A stretch of 64,000 nucleotides of DNA from Bradyrhizobium sp. ORS 285 (GTDB lineage Bacteria; Pseudomonadota; Alphaproteobacteria; Rhizobiales; Xanthobacteraceae), in the NCBI RefSeq assembly GCF_900176205.1, contig NZ_LT859959.1:7243001-7307000 (forward strand), written 5' to 3'. Within the stretch, counting starts at the first letter, position 1. Each line of letters begins with the position of its first letter. The notes beneath the pieces are model-generated. The model ran no database searches and was not told the origin of the DNA. It saw only the letters and a list, made by a program, of their open reading frames with translations. Positions 13,036-25,658 of the stretch are shown piece after piece. A program made the position numbers and the translations under genes.

Positions 13036-14439
13036 TCACATGTGGATGGCACGCTTGCCCACTGCAAGGGCGGCTTCCTTGACGGCCTCCGAGCGGGTCG
13101 GATGGGCGTGGCAGGTGCGTGCCAGATCCTCGGCCGAACCACCGAACTCCATCAATACGGCGGCTTCGTGGATCAGTTCGCCGGCCTCGCGGCCGATGAT
13201 GTGGGCGCCGAGCACGCGATCGGTCTTCGCATCTGCGAGGATCTTCACGAAGCCGTCAGTGGTCTGGTTGACCTTGGAACGGCCGTTCGCGGTAAACGGA
13301 AACTTTCCGACGGTATAGGCGGTGCCGGCCTGCTTCAGCTCGTCCTCGGTCTTGCCGACGGAGGCCACTTCGGGGGTGGTGTAGACCACGCCGGGGATCA
13401 CGTCGTAGTTCACGTGGCCGGCCTGACCGGCGAGGATCTCGGCGCACGCGACGCCTTCGTCCTCGGCCTTGTGCGCGAGCATCGGACCCGCGACGACGTC
13501 GCCGATGGCATAGACGCCGGGCACGCTGGTCGCGAAATGATGATCGATCTGCACGCGGCCGCGATTGTCGAGCACCACGCCCGCTTCCTGCAGACCCAGT
13601 CCATCGGTGTAGGGCACGCGACCGATGGCGACGAGCACGACTTCGGCCTCGATCTTCTCAGGCGCACCACCGGCGGCGGGCTCGATCGTGGCCGACAGCG
13701 TCGCACCCGAGGTGTCGACGCCGGTGACCTTGGCGCCGAGCTTGAACGCAAAGCCCTGCTTCTCGAGGATGCGCTGGAACTGCTTGGCGATCTCACCGTC
13801 CATGCCGGGCAGGATGCGGTCGAGGAATTCGACCACGGTGACCTTGGCGCCGAGGCGGCGCCACACCGAGCCGAGCTCGAGCCCGATCACGCCGGCGCCG
13901 ACCACAAGCAGGCTCGACGGCACCTTGTCCAGAGCCAGGGCGCCGGTCGAGGAGACGATGCGCTTCTCGTCGATCTCGATGCCCTTCAGCCGCGCGATGT
14001 CGGAGCCGGTGGCGATCACGATGTTCTTGGTCTCGACGGTCTGCGCTGAACCGTCATTGCCGGTGACCTGCACCTTGCCGGTGCCGAGAATCTTGCCCTT
14101 GCCCTGGAGAACGTCGATCTTGTTCTTCTTCATCAGGAACTCGACGCCCTTGACGTTGCCGTCGATGCCCTGCTGCTTGAAGTTCATCATCGCGGGCAGA
14201 TCGACCTCGGGCGCCGACACCTTGATGCCCATCTTGGCGAAGGAATGCCCGGCCTCCTCGAACAGCTCCGAGGCGTGCAGCAGCGCCTTCGACGGCATGC
14301 AGCCGACATTGAGGCAGGTGCCGCCGAGGGTGGCGTTCTTCTCGACCACCGCCACCTTCATGCCGAGCTGCGCCGCGCGGATGGCGCAGACATAACCACC
14401 GGGGCCGGTGCCGATGACGACGAGATCGTAAGTAGCCAT
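13036..14439 (-). CDS. lpdA: Dihydrolipoyl dehydrogenase (E3)
   Basis: A 467-residue flavoenzyme that reoxidises dihydrolipoamide with NAD+ in 2-oxo acid dehydrogenase complexes. The N-terminal FAD site is [20 protein letters not shown]. The redox-active disulfide motif [13 protein letters not shown] is at about 40-52. The NAD-binding [13 protein letters not shown] lies mid-protein, and the C-terminal catalytic His-Glu pair is in CHAHPTRSE. As it lies downstream of odhA and odhB it most likely serves the 2-oxoglutarate dehydrogenase complex. Confidence 0.97.
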   Translation of the reverse strand: MATYDLVVIGTGPGGYVCAIRAAQLGMKVAVVEKNATLGGTCLNVGCMPSKALLHASELFEEAGHSFAKMGIKVSAPEVDLPAMMNFKQQGIDGNVKGVEFLMKKNKIDVLQGKGKILGTGKVQVTGNDGSAQTVETKNIVIATGSDIARLKGIEIDEKRIVSSTGALALDKVPSSLLVVGAGVIGLELGSVWRRLGAKVTVVEFLDRILPGMDGEIAKQFQRILEKQGFAFKLGAKVTGVDTSGATLSATIEPAAGGAPEKIEAEVVLVAIGRVPYTDGLGLQEAGVVLDNRGRVQIDHHFATSVPGVYAIGDVVAGPMLAHKAEDEGVACAEILAGQAGHVNYDVIPGVVYTTPEVASVGKTEDELKQAGTAYTVGKFPFTANGRSKVNQTTDGFVKILADAKTDRVLGAHIIGREAGELIHEAAVLMEFGGSAEDLARTCHAHPTRSEAVKEAALAVGKRAIHM

Positions 14440-14484
14440 GATCGAATGTTCCGTAAGCTTTGAAGTCAGAGATAACGACGGTCG

Positions 14485-15231
14485 TCAGCGTCCGCCCGAC
14501 ACGTCGAGAATGGCCGACGTGACATAGGAGGCCTCGTCCGACAGCAGCCAGACGATGGCATTGGCGATTTCCTCGGAGGTGCCGACGCGCTTCATCGGCA
14601 CCAGCGGGGCAAGACGGTGCGCCCGATCGGGCTCGCCGCCGGAGGCGTGAATTTCGGTATCGATCAGGCCGGGCCTGATGGCGGCGACGCGGATGCCTTC
14701 GTTGGCGACCTCGTGGCCGAGGCCGACGGTGAAGGAATCGATCGCGCCCTTGGAGGCGGCGTAGTCGACATAGGTGTTGGGCGAACCTAGCTTGGCCGCG
14801 ACCGACGACAGGTTGATGATCACACCGCCCTGGCCGCCATGCCGCGTCGACATCCGCTTCACGGCCTCTCTTGCGCAGAGAATGCTGCCGGTGACATTGA
14901 CGGCCATCAAGCGCTCGATGCGTTCCGCGCTCATCTCGTCGACGCGTGTGGTCGGTCCGACGATGCCAGCATTGTTGATGAGTGCGCCGAGCGTGCCGAA
15001 CTTGTCGGCGGCCTTGAACAAAGCGAGGATGTCGTGCTCGCGGCCGACGTCGCATTTGACCGCGATGGCCTTGCCGTTCTTGGCCTCGATCGCGGCGACC
15101 GTGCTCTGCGCCGCGGCTTCGTTCGAGGCATAGCCCACGACGATCTTGAAGCCGCGTGATGCGGCGGCGATTGCGGTGGCGCGGCCGATGCCGCGGCTGC
15201 CGCCGGTGATCACTGCAACCCTGTCGGTCAT
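14485..15231 (-). CDS. SDR family NAD(P)-dependent oxidoreductase
   Basis: A 248-residue classical short-chain dehydrogenase. The cofactor motif TGGSRGIGRA is at 9-18, NNAGI near 90, the catalytic Ser in NLSSVAAKLG, and YxxxK in YVDYAASKG. The C-terminal VTSAILDVSGGR is typical of the 3-oxoacyl-ACP reductase-like group. The substrate is not predictable. It begins 9 bases after the preceding unknown gene, with a good ribosome binding site (GAGG), so it is co-transcribed in the odh-lpd block, which is unusual for an SDR. Confidence 0.9.
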   Translation of the reverse strand: MTDRVAVITGGSRGIGRATAIAAASRGFKIVVGYASNEAAAQSTVAAIEAKNGKAIAVKCDVGREHDILALFKAADKFGTLGALINNAGIVGPTTRVDEMSAERIERLMAVNVTGSILCAREAVKRMSTRHGGQGGVIINLSSVAAKLGSPNTYVDYAASKGAIDSFTVGLGHEVANEGIRVAAIRPGLIDTEIHASGGEPDRAHRLAPLVPMKRVGTSEEIANAIVWLLSDEASYVTSAILDVSGGR

Positions 15232-15240
15232 GATTACCTC

Positions 15241-15621
15241 CTAGGATTTAGCCGCTTCGGTCACTGTCCATCTCGTCGTGAGATCAGGATCTGTGACCGT
15301 CTCGCCAGTGGAGCCCAATGTGTGGCATCCGGGACTTGCCGGCTGGAACGCCTGCAAGTCGGGCGGCAATGTCATGGTCTGCCCTTCCCATGTCTTGCCT
15401 TCGCAGGTGATCGAGATGCCTTCAGGCGTGGCACTGACGATGCGGCCCCACGCCTGAACTTGCGACGTCACGGTCTCGCCGTCGGGTTCGACATAGGTGA
15501 TGCCGACGAGAACGAGCTGACCGACGAAGCCATCCGCTTCCTCCTGATCCCAATCAGGTGGGATGCCGTCGGACTCATCCGGCGGCATCCAAGGAGGTCG
15601 AGCGGCGGCTGGGTCGGACAC
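15241..15621 (-). CDS. Hypothetical protein in the odhB-lpdA interval
   Basis: A 126-residue acidic, Pro-rich, soluble protein with a GTG start at 15621, 12 bases after the odhB stop and ending 9 bases before the SDR start. The middle looks like a small beta-barrel (FVGQLVLVGITYVEPDGE, QVQAWGRIVSATPEGISITC). There is no signal peptide, membrane segment or catalytic motif. I do not recognise a family. The tight spacing implies co-expression with the 2-oxoglutarate dehydrogenase genes. Confidence 0.75.
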   Translation of the reverse strand: MSDPAAARPPWMPPDESDGIPPDWDQEEADGFVGQLVLVGITYVEPDGETVTSQVQAWGRIVSATPEGISITCEGKTWEGQTMTLPPDLQAFQPASPGCHTLGSTGETVTDPDLTTRWTVTEAAKS

Positions 15622-15633
15622 AGCGCAATTCGC

Positions 15634-16875
15634 TCAGAGATCCAGAACGAGGCGCGCCGGGTCTTCCAGGCTTTCCTTGACACGCACCAGGAAGGTCACC
15701 GCTTCCTTGCCGTCGATGACGCGGTGGTCATAGGACAGCGCCAGATACATCATCGGGCGGACCTCGATCTTGCCGCCGACGACCACCGGCCGCTCCTGGA
15801 TCTTGTGCATGCCGAGGATGCCGGACTGCGGCGCGTTCAGGATCGGGGTCGACATCAGCGAGCCGTAGATGCCGCCATTGGTGATCGTGAAGGTGCCGCC
15901 CTGCATCTCGTCGATCTTGAGCTGGCCGTCACGGGCGCGGCGGCCGAAATCGGCGATGCCCTTCTCGATGTCGGCGATCGACTTGTGGTCGCAGTCCCGC
16001 ACCACAGGCACGACCAGGCCCTTGTCGGTGCCGACGGCGACGCCGATGTGGTAGTAGTTCTTGTAGATCAGATCTGATCCGTCGATCTCGGCGTTGACGG
16101 CCGGGATGTCCTTCAGCGCCTGCACGACGGCCTTGGTGAAGAAGCCCATGAAGCCGAGCTTGGAGCCGTGCTTCTTCTCGAACACGTCCTTGTACTGGCT
16201 GCGCAGCGCCATGACGTTGGTCATGTCGACCTCGTTGAAGGTCGTCAGCATCGCCGCGGTGTTCTGCACGTCCTTGAGGCGGCGCGCGATGGTCTGGCGC
16301 AGCCGGGTCATCTTGACGCGCTCTTCGCGGGCAGCGTCATCGGCCGGCGACGGCGCGCGGACCTGCACGGCGGCGGCGGGCTGATTGACCGGGGTCGGCG
16401 CCGAGGCGGCGCGCTCGATCGCGGCCAGCATGTCGCCCTTGGTGACGCGGCCGTCCTTGCCGGAGCCGGGGACGGTGGTGGCATCGACGCCGCTCTCGGC
16501 GGAGAGCTTGCGAACCGACGGCGCCTGCGGCGTATCGGCCGGAAGCGCCTTGGCCGGCGCGGGAGCGGCAGCCGGGGCCGCCGCGGCGGGCTTCGCCGGG
16601 GCGGGCGCGGGAGCAGCAGCAGCCGGCTTGGCGGCAACGGCACCATCGGTGATCTGGCCAAGCAGCGCGCCGACGGCGACGGTCTCGCCATCCTTGGCGA
16701 TGATCTCGCCGAGCGTGCCGGCCGACGGCGCGGGCACCTCGATCGTGACCTTGTCGGTCTCGAGCTCGACGAGCGGTTCGTCGACGGCGACCGCGTCGCC
16801 CGCCTTCTTGAACCAGCGGCCGATGGTGGCTTCGGTGACGGATTCACCGAGCGTCGGAACGCGAATGTCAGTCAT
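15634..16875 (-). CDS. odhB: 2-oxoglutarate dehydrogenase, dihydrolipoyllysine succinyltransferase (E2)
   Basis: The ATG at 16875 gives 413 residues starting [19 protein letters not shown]. The N-terminal lipoyl domain has the lipoylated lysine in ETDKVTIEV. An Ala/Pro-rich linker (about 85-115) leads to the E1/E3-binding domain ([21 protein letters not shown]) and then the catalytic acyltransferase domain, with [19 protein letters not shown] holding the active-site His and Asp. It transfers the succinyl group to CoA. It follows odhA by 144 bases. The upstream in-frame extension is not conserved. Confidence 0.97.
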   Translation of the reverse strand: MTDIRVPTLGESVTEATIGRWFKKAGDAVAVDEPLVELETDKVTIEVPAPSAGTLGEIIAKDGETVAVGALLGQITDGAVAAKPAAAAPAPAPAKPAAAAPAAAPAPAKALPADTPQAPSVRKLSAESGVDATTVPGSGKDGRVTKGDMLAAIERAASAPTPVNQPAAAVQVRAPSPADDAAREERVKMTRLRQTIARRLKDVQNTAAMLTTFNEVDMTNVMALRSQYKDVFEKKHGSKLGFMGFFTKAVVQALKDIPAVNAEIDGSDLIYKNYYHIGVAVGTDKGLVVPVVRDCDHKSIADIEKGIADFGRRARDGQLKIDEMQGGTFTITNGGIYGSLMSTPILNAPQSGILGMHKIQERPVVVGGKIEVRPMMYLALSYDHRVIDGKEAVTFLVRVKESLEDPARLVLDL

Positions 16876-17019
16876 GGTCTCTATCCTCAATAACCCCGTG
16901 CGGTCATAAAGCCCGTCCGCCATCGCCTTGCGGCGAGCAAGCGATGCGACACGAACAATCAACGCGATGGACTGGTACTTGCGCCCCGCAAGAGTTGCGG
17001 GGCGCCTTCAAAGGCAGGT

Positions 17020-19977
17020 TCAGTTCAAGGCTTCGTCGAGCAGCGCCTTCAACTGGGCGAGATGCTTGGACATCAGACCCGTGGCGGTCGCCGCCGACGC
17101 GGCGCGGCCGGCATAGCGCGGACGCTTGCTCTTGCCCCCCGTCTGGTTCAGCACCCACTCGATATACGGCTCGATGAAGTGCCAGGCGCCCATGTTGCGC
17201 GGCTCTTCCTGGCACCACACGACTTCGGCGTTCTTGAAGCGGCCGAGCTCGGCGACCAGCGCCTTGAGCGGCACCGGATAGAGCTGCTCGATGCGCATCA
17301 AATAGACGTCGTTGAGCCCGCGCTTCTCGCGCTCGTCGTAGAGGTCGTAATAGACCTTGCCCGAGCACAGCACGATGCGGCGGATCTGATCGTCCGGCAC
17401 CAGTCTGGTCTTGTCGTCCGCCTGCATCTGGGCGTCGTCGTACAGGATGCGGTGGAAGGTCGTACCCTTGGCCAGCTCCTCGAGCCGCGACACTGCGCGC
17501 TTGTGGCGCAGCAGCGACTTCGGCGTCATCACGATCAGCGGCTTGCGGATCTCGCGATGCAGCTGGCGGCGCATGACGTGGAAGTAGTTCGCCGGCGTGG
17601 TCGGATAGACCACCTGCATGTTGTCCTCGGCGCACATCTGCAGATAGCGCTCGAGGCGGGCCGACGAATGCTCAGGACCCTGGCCTTCGTAGCCGTGCGG
17701 CAGCAGGCAGACGAGGCCGGACATGCGCAGCCATTTGCGCTCGCCCGACGAGATGAACTGGTCGAACAGCACCTGCGCGCCGTTGGCAAAATCGCCGAAC
17801 TGCGCTTCCCACAAGGTCAGCGCATTCGGCTCCGCGAGCGAGTAGCCGTATTCGAAGCCGAGCACGGCCTCTTCCGACAGCAGCGAGTTGATGACCTCGA
17901 AATGGCCCTGCTCGCCCGCCAGATGGTTGAACGGCGTGTAGCGGCTCTCATCCTCCTGGTCGATCAGCACCGAGTGGCGCTGCGAGAACGTGCCGCGCTC
18001 GCAGTCCTGGCCCGACAGGCGGACCTTGTGGCCTTCGAGCAGCAGCGAGCAGAACGCCAGCGCCTCGCCGGTCGCCCAGTCCAGGCCGATGCCGCTCTCG
18101 ATCGCCTTGGCGCGATTTTCCAGGAAGCGCTGGATCGTGCGGTGCAGGCGGAAGCCGTCCGGCACCTTGGTGATCTTGCGGCCGATCTCCTTGAGGCGGT
18201 CGATTTCGACACCGGTGACGCCGCGGCGCGCCTCTTCTTCCTGATCGGCGGACTTCAGGCCCGCCCACTTGCCGTCGAGCCAGTCGGCCTTGTTCGGGCG
18301 ATAGGAGGTGCCGGCCTCGAACTCGGCGTCGAGACGGGCGCGCCAGTCGGCCTTGGCCTTGTCGACCTCGCCTTCGGTCATCACACCCTCGGCGACCAGA
18401 CGCTTGGAGTAGAGCTCCAGGGTCGTCGCATGGCCGGCAATCTTCTTGTACATCACCGGCTGCGTGAACGCGGGCTCGTCACCCTCGTTGTGACCATGCC
18501 TGCGGTAGCAGAACATGTCGATGACGACCGGCTTGTGGAATTTCTGCCGGAACTCGATCGCGACCTTGGCCGCGAACACCACGGCTTCCGGATCGTCGCC
18601 GTTCACGTGGAAGATCGGCGCGTCGATCATCTTGGCGACGTCGGACGGATAGGGCGACGAACGCGAATAGCGCGGATAGGTCGTGAAGCCGATCTGGTTG
18701 TTGACGATGAAATGAATCGAGCCACCGGTCCGGTAGCCCTTCAGGTCGGACAGCGCGAAGCACTCGGCCACGACGCCCTGGCCGGCAAACGCCGCGTCGC
18801 CATGCATCAGCAGCGGCAGCACCGAGATGCGCATGTCAGGCGGATCGCCGTGCTGGTCCTGCTTGGCGCGGACCTTGCCGAGCACCACGGGGTCGACGAT
18901 CTCGAGATGCGACGGGTTGGCGGTCAACGACAGATGGATGCGGTTGCCGTCGAACTCGCGGTCCGAGGAGGCGCCGAGGTGATACTTGACGTCGCCGGAG
19001 CCTTCGACTGCGTCCGGGTTGGCCGAGCCGCCCTTGAACTCGTGGAACAGCGCCCGATGCGGCTTGCCCATGACCTGGGTGAGCACGTTGAGGCGGCCGC
19101 GATGCGGCATGCCGAGCACGATCTCCTTCACGCCGAGATTGCCGCCGCGCTTGATGATCTGCTCCAGCGCGGGGATCAGCGACTCGCCGCCGTCGAGGCC
19201 GAAGCGCTTGGTGCCGGTGAACTTAACGTCGCAGAACTTCTCGAAGCCTTCGGACTCGATCAGCTTCTGCAGGATCGCGCGACGGCCTTCACGCGTGAAC
19301 GAGATTTCCTTGTCCGGACCCTCGATGCGCTCCTGAATCCAGGCCTTTTGCGCGGCGTTGGAGATGTGCATGAACTCGACGCCGAGCGTCTGGCAGTAGG
19401 TGCGCTCACAGATCGCGACGATCTCGCGGAGGCTGCCATATTCGAGGCCGAGCACGTGGTCGAGGAAGATCTTGCGGTCGTAGTCGGCCTCGGTGAAGCC
19501 GTAGGAGCGCGGGTCGAGCTCCTCGCGGTTCTTCGGCGCCTCGATGCCCAGGGGATCGAGCTTGGCGTGGAAATGGCCACGCATGCGGTAGGCGCGGATC
19601 AGCATCAACGCGCGGACAGAGTCGCGGGTGGCCTGGTTGACGTCGGCCGGCGACAATTCGACGCCCTTGGTCTGCGCCTTGGCCGCGATCTTCTCGCCGA
19701 CCTTCTTCTCGACCACGGCCCAGTTGCCGTCGAGCGCGGAGGTCAGTTCGTCGCGGGGGGAGACCGGCCAGTTGCTGCGCGCCCAGGAGGGGCCCGAGGC
19801 GTTCTTCTGAACGTCGGCCGGCGCGTCCTTCAGGCTCTTGAAGAACTCCTGCCACTCCGGATCGACCGAAGCGGGGTCCTTCTCGTAGCGCGCGTAGATC
19901 TCATCGATGTAGGTGGCATTGGTGCCCTGCAGAAAAGACGACAGGGCGAAGGCGGCGTTCGCATCTTGGCGAGACAT
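17020..19977 (-). CDS. odhA: 2-oxoglutarate dehydrogenase E1 component
   Basis: A 985-residue thiamine-diphosphate enzyme that decarboxylates 2-oxoglutarate. The short N-terminal E1-specific segment (FLQGTNATYIDEIYARYEKDP) is followed by the core. GMPHRGRLNVL and the GDAAFAGQGVVAE/NNQIGFTTYPRY thiamine-binding region lie at about 290-430; the FNHLAGEQGHFEVINSLLSEEAVLGFEYG transketolase-like block is in the C-terminal half. It is the first gene of the odhA-odhB pair, separated from sucD by 140 bases with a stem-loop. Confidence 0.98.
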   Translation of the reverse strand: MSRQDANAAFALSSFLQGTNATYIDEIYARYEKDPASVDPEWQEFFKSLKDAPADVQKNASGPSWARSNWPVSPRDELTSALDGNWAVVEKKVGEKIAAKAQTKGVELSPADVNQATRDSVRALMLIRAYRMRGHFHAKLDPLGIEAPKNREELDPRSYGFTEADYDRKIFLDHVLGLEYGSLREIVAICERTYCQTLGVEFMHISNAAQKAWIQERIEGPDKEISFTREGRRAILQKLIESEGFEKFCDVKFTGTKRFGLDGGESLIPALEQIIKRGGNLGVKEIVLGMPHRGRLNVLTQVMGKPHRALFHEFKGGSANPDAVEGSGDVKYHLGASSDREFDGNRIHLSLTANPSHLEIVDPVVLGKVRAKQDQHGDPPDMRISVLPLLMHGDAAFAGQGVVAECFALSDLKGYRTGGSIHFIVNNQIGFTTYPRYSRSSPYPSDVAKMIDAPIFHVNGDDPEAVVFAAKVAIEFRQKFHKPVVIDMFCYRRHGHNEGDEPAFTQPVMYKKIAGHATTLELYSKRLVAEGVMTEGEVDKAKADWRARLDAEFEAGTSYRPNKADWLDGKWAGLKSADQEEEARRGVTGVEIDRLKEIGRKITKVPDGFRLHRTIQRFLENRAKAIESGIGLDWATGEALAFCSLLLEGHKVRLSGQDCERGTFSQRHSVLIDQEDESRYTPFNHLAGEQGHFEVINSLLSEEAVLGFEYGYSLAEPNALTLWEAQFGDFANGAQVLFDQFISSGERKWLRMSGLVCLLPHGYEGQGPEHSSARLERYLQMCAEDNMQVVYPTTPANYFHVMRRQLHREIRKPLIVMTPKSLLRHKRAVSRLEELAKGTTFHRILYDDAQMQADDKTRLVPDDQIRRIVLCSGKVYYDLYDEREKRGLNDVYLMRIEQLYPVPLKALVAELGRFKNAEVVWCQEEPRNMGAWHFIEPYIEWVLNQTGGKSKRPRYAGRAASAATATGLMSKHLAQLKALLDEALN

Positions 19978-20024
19978 GGTAGCGTCCTGGTAATTTCGAT
20001 GCGCCCATCAAAAACGGCGCAATG

Positions 20025-20052
20025 CCTGACCCACTGTGAGAAGCGGGTCAGG
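20025..20052. repeat. Stem-loop in the sucD-odhA spacer
   Basis: An 8-bp stem (cctgaccc at 20025-20032 with gggtcagg at 20045-20052). On the minus strand a TTTTT tract follows after 15 bases. It could be a partial terminator or processing site that lowers odh expression relative to sucCD. Confidence 0.45.
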
Positions 20053-20117
20053 CTCGGGTTAGGACGGTTTACCTTATTCTTTGTAAATATTCCCGCCGAA
20101 AAGCACTAAGTCCTGAA

Positions 20118-21002
20118 TCAGGATTTCAACTTTTCGACAAGCGTCTTGCCGAGGCGCGCGGGCGACGGAGACACAGTGATACCAGCGGCTTCCATCGCCG
20201 CCGTCTTCGAGCCTGCATCGCCCTTGCCGCCGGAGATGATCGCGCCGGCATGGCCCATGCGGCGGCCGGGAGGGGCGGTGACGCCGGCGATGAATCCGAC
20301 CATCGGTTTCTTGCGGCCGCGCTTGGCTTCGTCCTTGATGAACTGCGCCGCGTCCTCCTCGGCCGAGCCGCCGATCTCGCCAATCATGATGATCGACTCG
20401 GTCTTGGGGTCGGCCAGGAACATCTCCAGCATGTCGATGAACTCGGTGCCCTTGACCGGGTCGCCGCCGATGCCGACCGCGGTGGTCTGGCCGAGACCTT
20501 CCGAGGTGGTCTGGAACACGGCTTCATAGGTCAGGGTGCCGGAGCGCGACACGATGCCGACCGAGCCGGGCTTGAAGATGTTGGCCGGCATGATGCCGAT
20601 CTTGCACTCGCCGGCGGTCATGACGCCCGGGCAGTTCGGCCCGATCAGGCGCGATTTGGAGCCCACAAGCGAGCGCTTGACGCGGACCATGTCCAGCACC
20701 GGGATGCCCTCGGTGATGCAGACGATCAGCGGGATCTCGGCGTCGATCGCCTCGCAGATCGCGTCGGCGGCGCCCGGCGGCGGCACGTAGATCACCGAGG
20801 CATCGGCGCCGGTGGCCTCGCGGGCCTCCTTGACGGTGTCGAACACCGGCAGGCCGAGATGGGTCGAGCCGCCTTTGCCCGGCGAGGTGCCGCCGACCAT
20901 CTTGGTGCCGTAGGCGATCGCCGCCTCGGAGTGGAAGGTGCCGTTCTTGCCAGTGAAACCCTGGCAGATGACCTTGGTGTTCTTGTCGATGAGAATGGAC
21001 AT
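20118..21002 (-). CDS. sucD: Succinyl-CoA synthetase subunit alpha
   Basis: A 294-residue CoA-binding subunit of succinate-CoA ligase. The N-terminal Rossmann CoA site is [17 protein letters not shown]. The phosphorylated histidine is in the C-terminal [14 protein letters not shown] motif. With SucC it converts succinyl-CoA and ADP to succinate and ATP in the TCA cycle. It is 55 bases downstream of sucC in the same transcript. Confidence 0.98.
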   Translation of the reverse strand: MSILIDKNTKVICQGFTGKNGTFHSEAAIAYGTKMVGGTSPGKGGSTHLGLPVFDTVKEAREATGADASVIYVPPPGAADAICEAIDAEIPLIVCITEGIPVLDMVRVKRSLVGSKSRLIGPNCPGVMTAGECKIGIMPANIFKPGSVGIVSRSGTLTYEAVFQTTSEGLGQTTAVGIGGDPVKGTEFIDMLEMFLADPKTESIIMIGEIGGSAEEDAAQFIKDEAKRGRKKPMVGFIAGVTAPPGRRMGHAGAIISGGKGDAGSKTAAMEAAGITVSPSPARLGKTLVEKLKS

Positions 21003-21057
21003 CGTGCTTTCTCTAAAAGCGTTGCGGTGAGGACGAAGCGAGCGCCTGAACCGGCGC

Positions 21058-22254
<1,197 letters not shown>

Positions 22255-22310
22255 AAGCGCTTGCTCCCCGAACCCCCGCTGGGGTGGTGACGTCTCTAAG
22301 TGTTTTGCGG

Positions 22311-22337
22311 ATGCTTGGTATACCATATACCAAGCAT
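22311..22337. promoter_or_regulatory. Palindromic candidate operator upstream of sucC
   Basis: A perfect 11-bp inverted repeat, atgcttggtat at 22311-22321 and ataccaagcat at 22327-22337, with 5 bases between. The tggtat/ataccaa core resembles operators of GntR/FadR-type repressors. It lies 57-83 bases before the sucC start, between mdh and sucC. No T-run follows, so it is not a normal terminator. Confidence 0.5.
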
Positions 22338-22380
22338 CCTGCAACTCATCGGAGCGGGCTAACCGCCCGCCCTGCTACCT

Positions 22381-23431
<1,051 letters not shown>

Positions 23432-23574
23432 GTCACGCTATGGCCAATTGACAGGCGTGCCTTGATTTCGATCAGGACCGGGCGACGGTTGCTGATGATC
23501 CTTTCAGCATGATTGACGTGGCCTTTTCGCGACTGTGTGCCCGGCGGCGGGCGCTGCCAGAAAGGCGGTGTTTG

Positions 23575-24756
23575 TCAGGTTTCGACCAGGCCCGTAGAAG
23601 TCCCGGAGGCGGCCGAGTCCTTCCGTCCGTGCGGCAGGGCCAAGTAGGATTCCGAGCCCATCTCGATCAGGCGCGAGGAGGTACGCTTGAACTCCATGGC
23701 CTCGATGCCCTCGGTCGCGACGTAGAGCGAGATCGGGTCAGCCTCAGCCGAGGCGATCAGCTTCACGGCGTTATCGTAGAGCGTATCGATCAAGGTGATG
23801 AAGCGCTTGGCCGCGTTGCGCTCGGCAAAGTCCATCACCGGAACGTGGTCGATCAGGATCGTATGATAGTCGTGTGCGAGCCGCAGATAGTCGGAAGCGG
23901 CGAGCGGCTTCTCGCACAGATCGGCGAAGCCGAAGCGGGCGACGCCATTGGCCGAGCAGGGGACGTGCAGCGTGCGGCCCTTGATCGTCATGTCGCGCGA
24001 CTTGCAGCGGGCATGGCCGGTCAGCCGGCCCCAGGCCTTGTCGAGCGCGGCGCGTGCATCGAGGTCGGCCGGCACCAGCCACATCTTCACGCCGGCGAGT
24101 TTCTCCAGCCGGAAGTCGGTGCGCGCATCCAGCCGCACCACGTCCATGTGATCGGCGATCTGCTTGATGAAGGGCAGGAACAGCGCACGGTTGAGGCCGC
24201 CTTTGTAGAGGTCCTCCGGCGCGACGTTGGAGGTCGCGACCACCACGGTGCCGAGCTCGAACAGCTTGGCGAACAGCCGGCCCAGGATCATCGCATCCGC
24301 GATATCGGTGACGTGGAATTCGTCGAAGCAGAGCAGCCAGGCCTGATCGAAGATCGCCTGCGCTGTCAGCCCGATCACGTCGGCATCGGCGAGCTCGCCG
24401 CGCGCGATGTTCTGGCGATAGCCGTAGATGCGCTCATGCACCTCGGCCATGAACTCATGGAAATGCGCGCGGCGCTTGTGCTCGACCGGACAGTTCTGGA
24501 AGAACAGGTCCATCAGCATGGTCTTGCCGCGACCGACCTCGCCATGGACATAGAGGCCGCTCGGCGGCTCGGTCTTGTCGGAAAAGAGGCGACCGAACAG
24601 GCTCTGCTTGCGAGCCGGCTTGTAGGTCGAAAGCCTGCGCTCAAGCGCAGCCAAGGCATCGGCGACCTCGGCCTGGGCCGGATCGGCTTCTATCGCGCCG
24701 GTGTCGACCAGCGACTGATATTGCGCGCGGAACGCGTCTGAGGGAGTGGACAGCAT
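23575..24756 (-). CDS. zapE: Cell division protein ZapE (AFG1-like ATPase)
   Basis: A 393-residue AFG1/ZapE family P-loop ATPase. Walker A is GEVGRGKTMLMDLFF at about 75-90 and Walker B is LLCFDEFHVTDIADA. The conserved N-terminal RLFSDKTEPPSGLYVHG and FHEFMAEVHERI segments are also present. In E. coli ZapE associates with the divisome and destabilises FtsZ polymers; eukaryotic AFG1 assists respiratory complex turnover. It lies just upstream of mdh on the same strand, separated by 225 bases. Confidence 0.93.
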   Translation of the reverse strand: MLSTPSDAFRAQYQSLVDTGAIEADPAQAEVADALAALERRLSTYKPARKQSLFGRLFSDKTEPPSGLYVHGEVGRGKTMLMDLFFQNCPVEHKRRAHFHEFMAEVHERIYGYRQNIARGELADADVIGLTAQAIFDQAWLLCFDEFHVTDIADAMILGRLFAKLFELGTVVVATSNVAPEDLYKGGLNRALFLPFIKQIADHMDVVRLDARTDFRLEKLAGVKMWLVPADLDARAALDKAWGRLTGHARCKSRDMTIKGRTLHVPCSANGVARFGFADLCEKPLAASDYLRLAHDYHTILIDHVPVMDFAERNAAKRFITLIDTLYDNAVKLIASAEADPISLYVATEGIEAMEFKRTSSRLIEMGSESYLALPHGRKDSAASGTSTGLVET

Positions 24757-24913
24757 GAGCCCACTCTAGGTCATGAGACTAACGGAAAATGCAATCCGCA
24801 AATGGTGGAAGCCGCCATGCAGCGGGGCTGTGGGATCGTGGTATATGGCACGCAAACGCTCCGGCGCGCGTTAGTTGCGGGCTAACGACGTCTCGCTTCG
24901 GTGAGCCGCAGCG

Positions 24914-25453
24914 TCAGGCGGCGCACAGATCGTAGGCGTCTTCCACCACATAGGGTCCGCCTCCCGTGGACGCACGGGACGAGAACAGCACGAAGCGCTC
25001 GGCCATGAACACCCGGCTCGGGAAGTAGCCGCGGACCGAGAGATAATCGGCAACATCCTGGCTCGAGGCATCATGCAGCCGCGCCAAGGTGACATGGGGC
25101 ACGAATTTGCGCCCCTCCGGATCGAGGCCAATCCGCTGCATCATCCGTTCGAGTTCAGCCTGCAGCTCGATCAGCGGCCGGCTCGGCGCGATGTTGGCGA
25201 CGACCGCGCGCGGCTTGCGGCCGCCGAAGCTGGAGAGGCCCTGCACCGTGACCTCGAACGGCTTACGATTGACCCGCCACAGCATCGCCGCGATCTCGTT
25301 GGCGGAGGCACCGTCGATGTCGCCGATGAAGCGCAATGTCACATGATAATTTTCAGGATCGATCCAGCGGGCGCCGGGAAGGCCACCCCGCAGAGTGGAG
25401 AGGGTCTGGCCGACCTCGGACGGGATCTCCAGTCCAGTAAACAGACGCGGCAT
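24914..25453 (-). CDS. thpR: RNA 2',3'-cyclic phosphodiesterase
   Basis: A 179-residue 2H phosphoesterase. The two signature motifs are HVTLRFIGD at about 36-44 and HVTLARLHD at about 123-131, and the N-terminus MPRLFTGLEIPSEV matches the family's RxFxAl-P start. Members open 2',3'-cyclic phosphates on RNA and were formerly called 2'-5' RNA ligases. It lies 157 bases upstream of zapE on the same strand, and that spacer shows nothing notable. Confidence 0.92.
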   Translation of the reverse strand: MPRLFTGLEIPSEVGQTLSTLRGGLPGARWIDPENYHVTLRFIGDIDGASANEIAAMLWRVNRKPFEVTVQGLSSFGGRKPRAVVANIAPSRPLIELQAELERMMQRIGLDPEGRKFVPHVTLARLHDASSQDVADYLSVRGYFPSRVFMAERFVLFSSRASTGGGPYVVEDAYDLCAA

Positions 25454-25658
25454 CGTTTCAGGACTCCCGATGCTGGAGGCTGATCTCGAAAGGTGACGAG
25501 ATCATGCCTTGACGAGATGATCGACGACGAATCGCCAATGCAACATTCCTACCGAACTTATATGACTCCGCGACGGAAGCAGCGTTAACGCGGTGAAAAC
25601 CTGCGGAAAACCCGGTCCTTAAGGTTATCGCAAATGTCCGACCGACGGCTTCGTTCCT

